A stretch of 64,000 nucleotides of DNA, taken from positions 1 through 64,000 of the forward strand of contig JAMLJD010000012.1 in NCBI GenBank assembly GCA_023953775.1, written 5' to 3'. A program made the translations under genes and the position numbers. This DNA is from Rhizobiaceae bacterium (GTDB lineage: Bacteria > Pseudomonadota > Alphaproteobacteria > Rhizobiales > Rhizobiaceae). Positions 25,579-36,046 of this stretch are shown in pieces. The notes beneath the pieces were generated by a model, which was not told the origin of the DNA, ran no database searches, and saw only the letters and a program-made list of their open reading frames with translations. The number at the start of each line of letters is the position of its first letter. The first letter of the stretch is position 1.

Positions 25579-25756
25579 CCCCGGCGGCGCCGATCGCGTC
25601 ACGCGTGATCACAAAAAGGTTATCGCGGGGTCGGCTGAAACCCGGTCGCGGCGCGCTTGCGACGTGTCTTGAGGTTGAGGGAAAAAACGGCAGGCGCGGG
25701 CCGCCGGCACAATGCCGACAGCCGCTAGCCACATCTGTCGAATAGGAGGTGGGGCG

Positions 25757-26470
25757 TCAGATGGTCGCCAGGCCGCCCGCGGCCACGACGGGGCCGGTGG
25801 GAGCGCCGGTGGGCGAGCCGCCCTCCGGTTCGAGGCTGATGGCGAAGACCGAACCCGCGGCGATCTTGCGCTCGAGTTCTGGCGAAACCGCGATCCGGAC
25901 ATTCGCGCCGACCGGAATGACGCCGAGCGATTCAGGCGCGTCATTGCCCTCGATCACCCAGAGTTCGAAGTCGCGGCCCGCCGCCCTGTCGCCCGAGACG
26001 TGGGAAAGTCCGATGCTGTGGGTCATGCCATCATAGACGACGTAATAGTGGACGTCCGTATCGTCGCCGGCGAGCGACGCGACCAGGCGCGGCGCCGGCA
26101 TGTCGGTCTGCGGCGCGATGTAGGGCATTGCCAGCACGATCAGCAGCGCGGCCAGGGCGGCAACGGTCAGGCCGCGCCAGAATGCCAGACTCTGCCACAC
26201 GGCAGTGCGTTCATGCCGCGGCGTGGCGCCCGCCAGCAGCCGGTCAAGAGACGCCTTCACCGATGCCGGCGGATCGACCTCGGGATAAGCTGAGGCCAGC
26301 GGCGAGAAACGGGCTTCCCAGGCGTCGACGCGGCGCGCGAAAGCGATGTCGGTGTCGATGCGACGCGTGACGACGGCCCGCTCCTCGGCAGGCAATACGC
26401 CCAGAACATATTCGGCGGCGAGGAGGTCCTCGCCTTCCAGTTCCGGTCCCATGTCGTCGTCAGGCGTCAT
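25757..26470 (-). CDS. RskA-type transmembrane anti-sigma factor
   Basis: 237 residues, ATG 26470 overlapping the sigma-factor stop (ATGA). The cytoplasmic part (~1-95) contains AAEYVLGVLPAEERAVV, the usual sigma-binding N-terminus of this family. One transmembrane helix (LTVAALAALLIVLAMPYI) is followed by a ~125-residue periplasmic RskA domain with FELWVIEGNDAPESLGVIP. It holds the ECF factor inactive at the membrane until a periplasmic signal, often redox, triggers release. The signal here is unknown. Confidence 0.9.
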   Translation of the reverse strand: MTPDDDMGPELEGEDLLAAEYVLGVLPAEERAVVTRRIDTDIAFARRVDAWEARFSPLASAYPEVDPPASVKASLDRLLAGATPRHERTAVWQSLAFWRGLTVAALAALLIVLAMPYIAPQTDMPAPRLVASLAGDDTDVHYYVVYDGMTHSIGLSHVSGDRAAGRDFELWVIEGNDAPESLGVIPVGANVRIAVSPELERKIAAGSVFAISLEPEGGSPTGAPTGPVVAAGGLATI

Positions 26471-27006
26471 CTTTCGAGACAATCCCTAAGCTTCATGAGG
26501 CTACGCCTCAACCACGTTCGCATCGTGTTCAGCGGTACACCGAAGCGCTCGGCCAATTCCACATAGCTTGCGCCCTCGAGATAGGCGCCCTGTACGGCAG
26601 ACGCCCGTTCCGCCTCGAGTTCCTCGAGACAACGATAAATCCTTTCGCGCTCGCCGCTTGCAACGGCGAGTGTTTCCGGCCCGGGAGCCGGGTCTGCAAT
26701 TTCGGCCGCCTCGTCGATCGCGGTGGTCTTCTGGCGGCGGGCCCGAATGCGGTCGATGGCATGGTTCCTCGCCACCGCGACGAGCCAGGAGATCGGGCTG
26801 AGATCGGAAACCGCGAAGCGGTCCGCCTTGGTCCATATCTTCAGATAGACTTCCTGCAACGCCTCTTCCGCTTCCGCCCTGTCGTTCAAGACACGCAGGC
26901 AGACGCCGAAAAGTTTCGCGCTGGTGTGACGGTACAGGAGATCGAATGCGCCGCGGTCCTTCATCGAGGTCCGGACGATCAGCTTTGTGATGTCTTGCGG
27001 CGTCAT
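26467..27006 (-). CDS. ECF sigma-70 factor (SigK-like)
   Basis: 179 residues. Region 2 is at residues ~18-85 (FDLLYRHTSAKLFGVCLRVL, EEALQEVYLKIW), which reads the -10. Region 4 is at ~125-178 (ASYVELAERFGVPLNTMRTW), the helix-turn-helix for the -35. There are no regions 1 or 3, as usual for ECF factors. The start at 27006 fits the family length; no strong Shine-Dalgarno is visible. It is coupled to its anti-sigma gene by a 4-bp overlap. A likely target is the fasciclin gene 1 kb downstream. The upstream gap holds no clear copy of the fasciclin promoter motif. Confidence 0.92.
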   Translation of the reverse strand: MTPQDITKLIVRTSMKDRGAFDLLYRHTSAKLFGVCLRVLNDRAEAEEALQEVYLKIWTKADRFAVSDLSPISWLVAVARNHAIDRIRARRQKTTAIDEAAEIADPAPGPETLAVASGERERIYRCLEELEAERASAVQGAYLEGASYVELAERFGVPLNTMRTWLRRSLMKLRDCLER

Positions 27007-27131
27007 GAATGCACAAACTAGTGGGGCGCGCGGGATTTGCAACGCTACCCGAGCGGTCTTTCCCGCAAGGCTGAACGGGCGTTGCGCAGAGCCCGCGCGG
27101 CACATACGATCCCGGCGGGACGGAGGGTGAC

Positions 27132-28628
27132 ATGGGCATTGAGCGGCTTTTGTGGACCGAGGATGCGACCGGGTTGGCCGGGCTCGTCAAATCCGGGGAG
27201 GTCGATCCGGCCGAACTCGTCGACGCCGCAATCACGCGGGCGGAACGGGTCAACCCGGAGATCAACGCGATCGCAGAGCGGCTCTACGACAGGGCGCGGC
27301 AGAAAGCCCGGTCGGCCGACCGGGCGAAGCCTCTCGCCGGCGTGCCCTTCGCCATCAAGGATCTCGGCATCGCGATCAACGGAGTGCCGGTTCATTCGGG
27401 CAGCCGGGTCGCGGCATTCGTTCCAGATTACGATTCCGTGCTGACTTCCCGCTATCTCGCGGCAGGGCTGATCCCGGTCGTCACCAGCACGAGCCCCGAG
27501 CATGGCGTGCGGCTGGTGACTGAATCGGCGGCGTTCGGCGCCACCCGCAACCCCTGGAACGCCGACCACACCAGCGGCGGGTCCTCGGGAGGGTCGGCCG
27601 CCCTCGTCGCGGCCGGCATCGTGCCGGCGGCGCATGCCTCGGACGGCGGCGGCTCGATCCGCGTGCCCTCGGCCACGGCAGGGCTTGTCGGCATGAAGGT
27701 ATCGCGGGGGAGGGTGCCGCTGACGCCGGTCGCGTCGGAGATGTGGTACGGCTTTGTCGTCGACCACGCGGTGACGCGTTCGGTTCGCGACAGCGCGCTG
27801 CTCCTGGACCTGACGCACGGCCCGGACCCGCTGTCCCCCTATCAGGCGCGGCCGCCCGAAAGCACGTTCCTCGACGCGGCGCTTCGCGATCCGGGCCGGC
27901 TGCGGATCGGGGTGTTCCGCCGGTCGCCGCTCGGTCTCGACGTTTCGGAGGAAACCGGCGCGGCGATGGACACTGCCGTCGCGCTGGCGCGGGAAGGCGG
28001 CCATCAGGTCGAGGAGATCGACCTTCCCATGGTCGATCGCGCCTTCATCGCCAGCTTCGCGCGATGCGTCGCCTCGGCGATCGCCGGCCAGATGCGGCAT
28101 GAGGCAAAGCGTATCGGGCGCGATGTCCTGCCGCAGCTCGAGCGCGCGACGCGCGTGCTTGCGCGGCTCGGCGATCTTCTGCCGGCGGGCGAGGTCTACG
28201 CCGCGCTGCAGGACCTGCACGCCCGGTCGCGGGCGCTCCTGGAGGCGACCTCGCGGTTCGATGCCGTGCTGATGCCGATCATCGCGCATCCGCCGGTCAG
28301 GGTCGGATCGATGGATGCGACCGGGGCCGACGAGATGCTCGAGACCATCCTCGACAGGCTTCGCCTGACGCGGCTTCTGCGCTTCGACCAGTTCTTCGGG
28401 CAGCTTCTCGACAAGAGCCTGTGGTTCACCCACTGGCCGGCGATCCAGAACGTCACCGGCCAGCCGGCCATCGCGATGCCGGTCCACGTCACGCCCGGCG
28501 GGCTGCCGCTCGGCATCCAGGCCGCCGGCCGGCCGGGCGACGAGGAAACGCTTTTCGCGTTCGCGGCGCAGATGGAGAAGCTATCGGGATGGCGCGACAG
28601 GCGTGCGCCGTTCCACGTGCCCGGATAG
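27132..28628 (+). CDS. Amidase-signature family hydrolase
   Basis: 498 residues. The Ser-cisSer-Lys triad regions are present: Lys in GVPFAIKDLG, the Gly/Ser motif TSGGSSGGSAALVAAG, and the Ser nucleophile loop ASDGGGSIRVPSA. Length is normal for the family. It hydrolyses a C-N bond of an amide; the substrate cannot be told. Asp/Glu-tRNA amidotransferase GatA is related, but the lack of gatB/gatC neighbours argues for a catabolic amidase. GGAGG precedes the start. Divergent from the ECF sigma gene. Confidence 0.88.
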   Translation: MGIERLLWTEDATGLAGLVKSGEVDPAELVDAAITRAERVNPEINAIAERLYDRARQKARSADRAKPLAGVPFAIKDLGIAINGVPVHSGSRVAAFVPDYDSVLTSRYLAAGLIPVVTSTSPEHGVRLVTESAAFGATRNPWNADHTSGGSSGGSAALVAAGIVPAAHASDGGGSIRVPSATAGLVGMKVSRGRVPLTPVASEMWYGFVVDHAVTRSVRDSALLLDLTHGPDPLSPYQARPPESTFLDAALRDPGRLRIGVFRRSPLGLDVSEETGAAMDTAVALAREGGHQVEEIDLPMVDRAFIASFARCVASAIAGQMRHEAKRIGRDVLPQLERATRVLARLGDLLPAGEVYAALQDLHARSRALLEATSRFDAVLMPIIAHPPVRVGSMDATGADEMLETILDRLRLTRLLRFDQFFGQLLDKSLWFTHWPAIQNVTGQPAIAMPVHVTPGGLPLGIQAAGRPGDEETLFAFAAQMEKLSGWRDRRAPFHVPG

Positions 28629-28689
28629 GTTTGCGGCGACGCGGCTTTGCCGATAAGAGACGGTCGAAAGCTCACCGCCGAGGATATCC

Positions 28690-29586
28690 ATGACCCCCGA
28701 GACGCTTGCCAACGCCGCCGAACAGGCCCGGCTCCTCTCCGCCGCGCTGCCCTACATGCAGCGCTACGAGAATAAGACCGTGGTGATCAAATATGGCGGG
28801 CACGCCATGGGCAACACCGATCTCGGCCGTGCCTTCGCGCGCGACGTGGCGCTGCTCAAGCAGTCCGGCGTCAATCCCATCGTCGTGCATGGCGGCGGGC
28901 CGCAGATCGGCGCGATGCTGGAGAAGATGGGCATCGAATCGAAATTCGAAGGCGGCCTGCGCGTCACCGACCGCAAGACGGTCGAGATTGTCGAGATGGT
29001 GCTGGCCGGATCGATCAACAAGGAGATCGTCGCGCTGATCAATGCCGAGGGCGAATGGGCGATCGGCCTGTGCGGCAAGGACGGCAACATGGTCTTCGCC
29101 GAGAAGGCGCGCAAGACCGTCACCGACCCGGACTCCAACATCGAGCGCGTGCTCGACCTCGGCTTCGTCGGCGAACCGGTCGAGGTCGACCGCACGCTGC
29201 TCGACCTGCTCGCCCGCTCCGAGATGATCCCGGTCATCGCGCCGGTGGCGCCGGGGCGCGACGGCCATACCTACAACATCAACGCCGATACCTTCGCGGG
29301 CGCCATCGCCGGCGCGGTGCGCGCCTCGCGGCTGCTGTTCCTCACCGACGTTCCCGGCGTGCTGGACAAGGACAAGACGCTGATCGAGGAGCTTTCGGTC
29401 AGCGAGGCCCGCGCGCTGATCAAGGACGGCACGATCTCGGGCGGCATGATCCCCAAGGTCGAGACCTGCATCGAGGCGATCGAGCGTGGCGTCGAGGGCG
29501 TCGTCATCCTCAACGGCAAGACGGCGCATGCCGTTCTTCTCGAACTGTTCACCGAGCACGGCGCCGGCACGCTGCTGGTGCCGTAG
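28690..29586 (+). CDS. argB: Acetylglutamate kinase
   Basis: 298 residues, the normal length. It phosphorylates N-acetyl-L-glutamate, the second step of arginine synthesis. Motifs: phosphate-binding [10 protein letters not shown], substrate-binding [24 protein letters not shown] and [14 protein letters not shown]. The N-terminal helix ([20 protein letters not shown]) is the type found in arginine-regulated hexameric enzymes. GAGGA precedes ATG 28690. In relatives this gene follows engB; here four envelope/stress genes and an amidase intervene. Confidence 0.97.
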   Translation: MTPETLANAAEQARLLSAALPYMQRYENKTVVIKYGGHAMGNTDLGRAFARDVALLKQSGVNPIVVHGGGPQIGAMLEKMGIESKFEGGLRVTDRKTVEIVEMVLAGSINKEIVALINAEGEWAIGLCGKDGNMVFAEKARKTVTDPDSNIERVLDLGFVGEPVEVDRTLLDLLARSEMIPVIAPVAPGRDGHTYNINADTFAGAIAGAVRASRLLFLTDVPGVLDKDKTLIEELSVSEARALIKDGTISGGMIPKVETCIEAIERGVEGVVILNGKTAHAVLLELFTEHGAGTLLVP

Positions 29587-29610
29587 CGCCGCGCGCCGGC
29601 GAGGCGTCGT

Positions 29611-30819
<1,209 letters not shown>

Positions 30820-30820
30820 T

Positions 30821-31492
30821 TCAAACCTCCGGAACGACAAGATCTTTGACGGGGCTTTCGACCACCAGAGTGGCCTCGGTCAAGGCCTGAAGCGCGTCGA
30901 GGCTCATGCCCGGCAGCTTTTCCCTGAGCACGAACCGCCCGCCGCGGATGTCGATCACCGCGAGGCTGGTGTAGACGGTGGTGACGCAGGCAACGCCGGT
31001 CAGGGGAAGCCTGCACTGCCTGAGCAGCTTCGGCTCGCCCTTCTTGGTGACGTGATCGGTGACGACCCAGACCTGCTTCGCGCCGTGCACCAGGTCCATG
31101 GCGCCGCCGACGGCGGGAACGGAGCCCGGCCCCGTGCTCCAGTTGGCAAGGTCGCCGTTCTCCGAGACCTCGTAGGCGCCCAGCACGGCGACGTCGAGAT
31201 GACCGCCGCGAACCATGGCGAAGGAGTCGGCATGATGGAAGAACGACGCGCCCGCGTTCAGCGTGATCGCCTTCTTGCCGGCGTTGATCAGGTCCCAGTC
31301 CTCCTCGCCGGCGGGCGGCGCCTCGCCGAAGTCGAGCACGCCGTTCTCGGTGTGGTAGATCACCTCGCGCCCCTGCGGCTTGAACTTGGCGATCATCTCG
31401 GGAAAGCCGATGCCGAGATTGACATAGGCGCCGTCGGGCAGGTCCTGCGCGGCGCGCCATGCGATCTGGGCGTTGGTCAGCTTGTCGGCCAT
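30821..31492 (-). CDS. pcaJ: 3-oxoadipate CoA-transferase subunit B
   Basis: 223 residues, the beta subunit of a succinyl-CoA:3-oxoadipate transferase. The catalytic Glu lies in YHTENGVLDFGE, and the glycine loop NLGIGFPEMIA is typical. It transfers CoA from succinyl-CoA to 3-oxoadipate together with the alpha subunit. Its ATG overlaps the final base of pcaI and its stop precedes pcaF by one base, so all three are translated as a unit. Confidence 0.93.
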   Translation of the reverse strand: MADKLTNAQIAWRAAQDLPDGAYVNLGIGFPEMIAKFKPQGREVIYHTENGVLDFGEAPPAGEEDWDLINAGKKAITLNAGASFFHHADSFAMVRGGHLDVAVLGAYEVSENGDLANWSTGPGSVPAVGGAMDLVHGAKQVWVVTDHVTKKGEPKLLRQCRLPLTGVACVTTVYTSLAVIDIRGGRFVLREKLPGMSLDALQALTEATLVVESPVKDLVVPEV

Positions 31493-32208
31493 CACTTCGC
31501 TCCCTCGCGCAGAAGGGCTTCTTCCTGTTGCGGGTTCGCCACCTGGACGACGCGGTCGACGAAGATGCCGGGCGTCACGACGTGTTCGGGGCCGATCTCG
31601 CCGGGCGCGACGATGCGGCTCGCCTGGACGATCGTCGTCCTGGCGGCCATCGCCATAAGCGGCGAGAAGTTCCGGGCCGCCTTGCGATAGGTGAGATTGC
31701 CCTTGGCGTCGGCGCATTCGGCCTTGATCAGCGCGACATCGGCCTTCAGCCACCGCTCCTGCACGTAGTGGCGGCCATCGAACTCGGCGACGGGCTTTCC
31801 CTCCGCCACGTCCGTGCCGTAGCTGGTGGGCGTATAGAATGCCGGGATGCCGGCGCCGCCGGCACGGATGCGTTCGGCGAGCGTGCCCTGGGGAACCAGT
31901 TCCAGCCCGATCTCGCCGGCCAGATATTTCTCGGTGAAGGCTTTCGGGTCGGACGAGCGCGGAAACGAGCAGACCATCCTGGCGACCATGCCGGCATAGA
32001 TCATCGCCGCGATGCCGACGGCGCCGTTTCCGGCGTTGTTGTTGATCACCGTCAGCCTGCCCGGCGAGCCCGTAGTCTCGTAGCGGTCGACCAGCGCATG
32101 GATGAGCTCGATGGGCGCGCCGGCGCCGCCGAAGCCGCCGATCATCACGTCCATCCCGTCCTCGATGCCGTCGAGGGCATCCCCGATGGTGGCGTACACC
32201 TTGTTCAT
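31492..32208 (-). CDS. pcaI: 3-oxoadipate CoA-transferase subunit A
   Basis: 238 residues. The CoA-transferase family I alpha-subunit signature GGFGGAGAPIELIHALVD is near residue 24, with NNNAGNGAVG and an SSDPKAF CoA-contacting region. First gene of pcaIJF. It lies opposite pcaR, with three GCGAAC half-sites in the 96-bp gap. No ring-cleavage genes (pcaGHBDC) are in the window, so this locus covers only the two lower steps. Confidence 0.93.
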   Translation of the reverse strand: MNKVYATIGDALDGIEDGMDVMIGGFGGAGAPIELIHALVDRYETTGSPGRLTVINNNAGNGAVGIAAMIYAGMVARMVCSFPRSSDPKAFTEKYLAGEIGLELVPQGTLAERIRAGGAGIPAFYTPTSYGTDVAEGKPVAEFDGRHYVQERWLKADVALIKAECADAKGNLTYRKAARNFSPLMAMAARTTIVQASRIVAPGEIGPEHVVTPGIFVDRVVQVANPQQEEALLREGAK

Positions 32209-32262
32209 CTCTCTCCCGCCCGGCTTTCGCTGCGCCGGCTTCTGGTCCGCAAAATCATCAAA

Positions 32263-32296
32263 GTTCGTATTGCGAACAAAAGTATTATATGCGAAC
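32263..32296. promoter_or_regulatory. PcaR-type operator with three half-sites
   Basis: The palindrome GTTCG-TATTG-CGAAC (32263-32277) is followed by a third GCGAAC half-site (32291-32296) in direct repeat. Three-repeat operators of this kind are known for PcaU/PcaR IclR regulators. The minus strand carries TATAAT at 32289-32284, a possible pcaI -10. Likely bound by the divergent IclR protein. Confidence 0.6.
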
Positions 32297-32304
32297 TTGG
32301 ATAG

Positions 32305-33099
32305 ATGACACCGCCCGACAAGTCAATGGACGCGGACGAACGTTCGCGCGATCACGTCACGTCGCTCGAGCGCGGCCTGGCGGTGCTGGCGATCCTCGCC
32401 GACCATCCCTCCGGCCTGACGCTGACGGAAGTCGCGGAGCGGGCGGGGTTGACGCGGGCCGGTGCGCGCCGGCTGCTGCTGACCCTGTCGGCGACGGGGC
32501 ATGCCGAACAGCACGGCCGCCGCTTTCTGCTGACATCCCGCCTGCTGTCGCTGGCCCGCACCTGGATTTCGGGCTTCACGCTGTGGTCCTACGCCGAGCC
32601 GATCATGCGCGAGGTCGCCGACACGCTCAACGAATCCTGCTCCGCCGCCATCCTGGCCGACCAGGATGTCGTCTACATGGCGCGCGTGGCGGGCGAGAGG
32701 ATCATCTCGATCTCGCTTCACGTCGGGACCAGGCTTCCGGCCTATTGCACGTCGATGGGCCGGGTACTCCTGTCCGGACTGCCGGACGAGGAGCTCGAAG
32801 CGTTCCTGGCGCGTGCGCCGATCACCGCGCGAACGGCGCGCACGATCACCGACCGGGGCATCGTCGCCGAGAGGGTGGCGGCCGCGCGGCGCGACGGCTA
32901 CGCGCTGGTCGACGAGGAACTGGAGATCGGTCTGCGCTCGATCGCCGTGCCGGTGCGTGACCGCGCCGGCAGGATCGTGGCGGCGATCAACGTGCCGACA
33001 CAGTCGGCGCGTTGCGACGTCGAGACGATGAAGCGGGATTTCCTGCCGGTGCTGCGGAGCGCGGCGACCCGGATCGAGCACTACTTCGCGGTGCAGTAG
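32305..33099 (+). CDS. pcaR: IclR-family regulator of the beta-ketoadipate pathway
   Basis: 264 residues. The N-terminal winged helix (LERGLAVLAILADHPSGLTL, TEVAERAGLTRAGARRLLLT) and C-terminal effector domain (~90-264) with RVAGERIISISLHVGTRLPA and PAYCTSMGRVLL match PcaR/PcaU/PobR-type IclR proteins. It probably senses beta-ketoadipate or a related aromatic intermediate and controls pcaIJF and its own gene through the three half-sites in the shared gap. The position opposite pcaI supports the name. Confidence 0.88.
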   Translation: MTPPDKSMDADERSRDHVTSLERGLAVLAILADHPSGLTLTEVAERAGLTRAGARRLLLTLSATGHAEQHGRRFLLTSRLLSLARTWISGFTLWSYAEPIMREVADTLNESCSAAILADQDVVYMARVAGERIISISLHVGTRLPAYCTSMGRVLLSGLPDEELEAFLARAPITARTARTITDRGIVAERVAAARRDGYALVDEELEIGLRSIAVPVRDRAGRIVAAINVPTQSARCDVETMKRDFLPVLRSAATRIEHYFAVQ

Positions 33100-33105
33100 C
33101 CGTCG

Positions 33106-33330
33106 TCAGGCGGCGTCCTGGCGGACGGTAGCGTTCCGGCCTCCGTCCAGCGCCTCGCGCAGCGACCGGGCGAGCTTCTGCTGGTGAACCGCGAGCACGG
33201 CCCTGTCCCATGCATTGGCGTCGGCGGCGTCAACCGGGGTAACGGCGAACAGCCGGTCGACGAACGAGCCGGTGTCGACATCGCCCGAGGCGACGCTGTC
33301 CACCTTGTTGTCGTTTCCGAATCCGGTCAT
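33106..33330 (-). CDS. Hypothetical 74-residue protein
   Basis: No family is recognised. GGGAGG lies 7 nt before ATG 33330, which supports translation. The product is soluble and acidic at the N-terminus (NDNKVDSVASGDVDTGSF), with a helical C-terminal half (AVLAVHQQKLARSLREALDG). The stop lies 6 bp from the convergent pcaR stop. Confidence 0.55.
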   Translation of the reverse strand: MTGFGNDNKVDSVASGDVDTGSFVDRLFAVTPVDAADANAWDRAVLAVHQQKLARSLREALDGGRNATVRQDAA

Positions 33331-33626
33331 CGCTGAACCTCCCGATCTCGGTGCGGAATATATAAGGACGATCCTGACGCGATGAAGGCAGGGCGATGAC
33401 GTTTTGACGACATGCTCGAAAATTCGTTGCGTGCTCCGGCGCCCCCGCGTCCTCGCAGGAGGTGTTGTTCTCCAGCCATGCCGCCGCAGCAGGCTTCGAA
33501 GTTCTTCGTCATCGGACAGGCCAGAGCGGATTTGTCATGAGAGAACGGCATCCGGACGGTTTTGGGGTGGCGCTGGAGCCGCGCTCATGACAACCCTTTG
33601 CCGATTTCGAGATGCGAGAAACGGCG
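33331..33626. other. Intergenic stretch without a supported gene
   Basis: About 300 bp between a small hypothetical gene and the SnoaL-like gene. Short open frames occur on both strands, but none has a credible ribosome-binding site or recognisable product. No clear repeat or RNA is seen. Confidence 0.5.
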
Positions 33627-34073
33627 ATGATTTCCGACGAGGCAGAAACGTTCGTGCGCAGCTTTGAGGCTGCTTGGGCCGCGCGCGACGGCGAGGCGAT
33701 GCGCGCGCTCTGGCATCCGGACGGGCTGCTGTTCACGCCGGTGGTCGACCGGCCCGTGGCGCCGCACGAACTGCCGAAGCTCGTGGCGGCACAGATCCGT
33801 ATCGCCCCGGATCTCGCCTGGCACCTGCTCGACTGGGCGGCGCGGGGATCGCTGGTTTATGTCGAGTGGCGCGTCACCCAGACGATTGCCGGCACACCGA
33901 CCGAATGGCGCGGAATGGACCGTTTCCTGCTGGAGGACGCGAGAATACGCGAGGAGCACGTCTTCGCCGACACGACGGCGATGCGGCTGATGGCGGCAGC
34001 CGATGCCGACCGTGGACACCTCGCCGGCGCGAGCCGCGCCTGCGTGTCGCCGACGCCCATGATCCGCCTGTAG
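33627..34073 (+). CDS. SnoaL-like / NTF2-fold protein
   Basis: 148 residues from ATG 33627 (GAGA 7 nt upstream); a Met at 33612 is possible. The N-terminal helix AETFVRSFEAAWAARDGEAM and LWHPDGLLFTPVV are typical of the SnoaL/DUF4440 NTF2-like cone fold, with later strands (SLVYVEWRVTQTIAG, GMDRFLLEDARIREE). Family members are small enzymes or ligand carriers. The catalytic residues and substrate are unknown. It may be monocistronic; a hairpin follows at 34147. Confidence 0.75.
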   Translation: MISDEAETFVRSFEAAWAARDGEAMRALWHPDGLLFTPVVDRPVAPHELPKLVAAQIRIAPDLAWHLLDWAARGSLVYVEWRVTQTIAGTPTEWRGMDRFLLEDARIREEHVFADTTAMRLMAAADADRGHLAGASRACVSPTPMIRL

Positions 34074-34146
34074 CACCCGCCGGACCGTTCCGGCTCGCCG
34101 TCCGGCATAGTCGGGTGCTTGCGCCCACGCAGTCTTGAGAGGTTCG

Positions 34147-34173
34147 ATGCCGGCCCGGCGACAGGGCCGGCAT
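34147..34173. terminator. Hairpin between convergent genes
   Basis: ATGCCGGCCC and GGGCCGGCAT form a perfect 10-bp stem around a 7-nt loop, between the SnoaL-like gene and the convergent xylA stop. Neither strand has a long U-run after the stem, so its efficiency is uncertain, but its position fits a bidirectional terminator. Confidence 0.55.
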
Positions 34174-34188
34174 TCATGTCGCGCCGCC

Positions 34189-35499
34189 TCAGACGTAGCG
34201 GTTGACGACATTCTCCAGCCATTCCTGCCGGCCCGATCGCGGCTCGGGCTCGATCTTGTCCGAGACCACCCGCGCGGCTACGTCCTCGAGGCTACGCTCG
34301 CCGGACAGCATCGCCCTGGCCTCGGCCGAGTTCCAGCCGGCGTAGCGCTCTTCCAGCGGCTCCGACAGCGCCTTGTCGCCGAGCATCCGAGCCGCGGCCT
34401 TGAGGCCGCGCGCGCAGCAATCCATGCCGCCGACATGCGCGGCGAGCAGGTCCTCGGGGTCGAGCGACTGCCGGCGCAGCTTGGCGTCGAAATTGGTGCC
34501 GCCGGTGGTGAAGCCGCCGGCCTTTAGGATTTCGTAGTAGGCGAGCGCCATCTCGGGCACGTTGTTGGGGAACTGGTCGGTGTCCCAGCCGGACTGGTAA
34601 TCGTTGCGGTTCATGTCGATCGAACCGAAGATTCCCAGCGCGTTCGCAGTAGCCAGTTCGTGTTCGAAGGAGTGACCGGCAAGGATCGCGTGGCCCTGCT
34701 CGATATTGACCTTGACCTCGTCCTCGAGGCCGAAATCCTTCAGGAAGCCGTAGACGGTCGCGACGTCGTAGTCGTACTGATGCTTGGTCGGCTCCTGCGG
34801 CTTCGGCTCGATCAGGATCGTGCCCTTGAAGCCGATCTTCTTCTTGTAGTCGACGACCATCGACAGGAAGCGGCCGGCCTGCTGGCGTTCGCGTTTCAGG
34901 TCGGTGTTGAGCAGCGTCTCGTAGCCTTCGCGGCCGCCCCACAGGACGTAGTTCTGACCGCCGAGGCGCTTGGTGGCGTCGATGCAGGCCTTCACGGTCG
35001 CGGCCGCGTAGGCGAACACGTCGGGATCGGGATTCGTCGCCGCGCCCGCCATGTAGCGGCGGTTCGAAAACAGGTTGGCGGTGCCCCACAGGAGCTTGAC
35101 GCCGGTCTCGCCCTGTTTCTTCTCGAAGATGTCGACGATCTCCTCGAAACGGTCGAAGCTTTCGGAAAAGGTCGATCCTTCCGGCCGTATGTCGGCGTCG
35201 TGGAAGCAGTAAAACGGCGCGCCGAGCAGCGTGAACATCTCGAAGGCGACGTCGGCCTTGAGCCTGGCGGCCTCCATCGTGTCGCCGAACCAGGGCCGTT
35301 CGAAGGTCTGGCCGCCGAACGGGTCGCCGCCCGGCCATGCGAAGGAATGCCAGTAGGCGACGGAGAAGCGGAGGTGGTCCTCCATGCGCTTGCCGGCGAC
35401 CATCTCGTCCGGATTGTAGAAGCGGTAGGCAAGAGGATTGGTGCTGTCCGGTCCTTCGTACCGGATGGGCTTGATGTCGCCGAAATATCCCGTGCTCAC
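34189..35499 (-). CDS. xylA: Xylose isomerase
   Basis: 436 residues, typical of class II isomerases. It converts D-xylose to D-xylulose in the cytoplasm. Motifs: catalytic His in [12 protein letters not shown], metal-binding Glu/Lys in [18 protein letters not shown] and Asp-rich [18 protein letters not shown] homotetramer needing Mg or Mn. It is on the same strand as xylB but separated from it by about 550 bp that contain a plus-strand SnoaL-like gene, so it probably has its own promoter. No xylose transporter or XylR is in the window. Confidence 0.97.
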   Translation of the reverse strand: MSTGYFGDIKPIRYEGPDSTNPLAYRFYNPDEMVAGKRMEDHLRFSVAYWHSFAWPGGDPFGGQTFERPWFGDTMEAARLKADVAFEMFTLLGAPFYCFHDADIRPEGSTFSESFDRFEEIVDIFEKKQGETGVKLLWGTANLFSNRRYMAGAATNPDPDVFAYAAATVKACIDATKRLGGQNYVLWGGREGYETLLNTDLKRERQQAGRFLSMVVDYKKKIGFKGTILIEPKPQEPTKHQYDYDVATVYGFLKDFGLEDEVKVNIEQGHAILAGHSFEHELATANALGIFGSIDMNRNDYQSGWDTDQFPNNVPEMALAYYEILKAGGFTTGGTNFDAKLRRQSLDPEDLLAAHVGGMDCCARGLKAAARMLGDKALSEPLEERYAGWNSAEARAMLSGERSLEDVAARVVSDKIEPEPRSGRQEWLENVVNRYV

Positions 35500-35636
35500 G
35501 TGTGTGCTCCCTGCTGTTTCCGGCCGGCGGGCGGGCTGAAAACCACGCGACCGCGATGACCTCTGACGTAATTGGAATGATGATCCGTTCGGTGGACAAG
35601 GGTGCCGTCACAATCGGAACCCCAAGGAGAAGCCCG

Positions 35637-35999
35637 ATGTCCGATCACAGCACGCTCGCCGCCGGCTATATCGCCGCCTGGAACGAAACCGACGCCGACA
35701 GGCGCAAGCAGCTCGTCACCGATACCTTTGCCGAAAGCGTGTCCTATCGGGACCCCGTCATGCAGGGCGATGGGCACGACGGCGTCGACCAGCTCATCGC
35801 CGGCGTGCATGAGCGCTTCCCGGGCTTTCGCTTCGCCCTGAAGGGCGACGCCGAGGTCTTCGGCGACATCCTGCGGTTTTCGTGGACGCTGGGACCCGAT
35901 GGCGTCGAGGCGCCGATCGAGGGAACCGATTACGTCGTCGTCGAGGACGGGCTGATGGCCCGTGTCACCGGCTATCTCGACAAGGTGCCCGCGCACTGA
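35637..35999 (+). CDS. SnoaL-like / NTF2-fold protein
   Basis: 120 residues, AAGGAGA 5 nt before the ATG. AGYIAAWNETDADRRKQLV, SYRDPVMQGDGHDGVDQLIA and FPGFRFALKGDAEVFGDI fit the SnoaL-like polyketide-cyclase/NTF2 fold with a hydrophobic pocket. Function unknown. It is encoded opposite and between xylA and xylB, probably a separate insertion rather than part of xylose metabolism. Confidence 0.8.
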   Translation: MSDHSTLAAGYIAAWNETDADRRKQLVTDTFAESVSYRDPVMQGDGHDGVDQLIAGVHERFPGFRFALKGDAEVFGDILRFSWTLGPDGVEAPIEGTDYVVVEDGLMARVTGYLDKVPAH

Positions 36000-36046
36000 C
36001 CGGGGCAAGGATTGCCGTCGAGGTGGTTGTGTCCGTCTCACGGCTT

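Noticed and set aside
27007..27105. A 33-residue N-terminal extension of the ECF sigma factor
   Set aside because: The extension is low-complexity and outside the family; length and alignment favour the start at 27006.
32281..32304. A plus-strand -10 for pcaR
   Set aside because: No -35 at a suitable distance; the AT-rich stretch is better explained by the minus-strand TATAAT and the operator.
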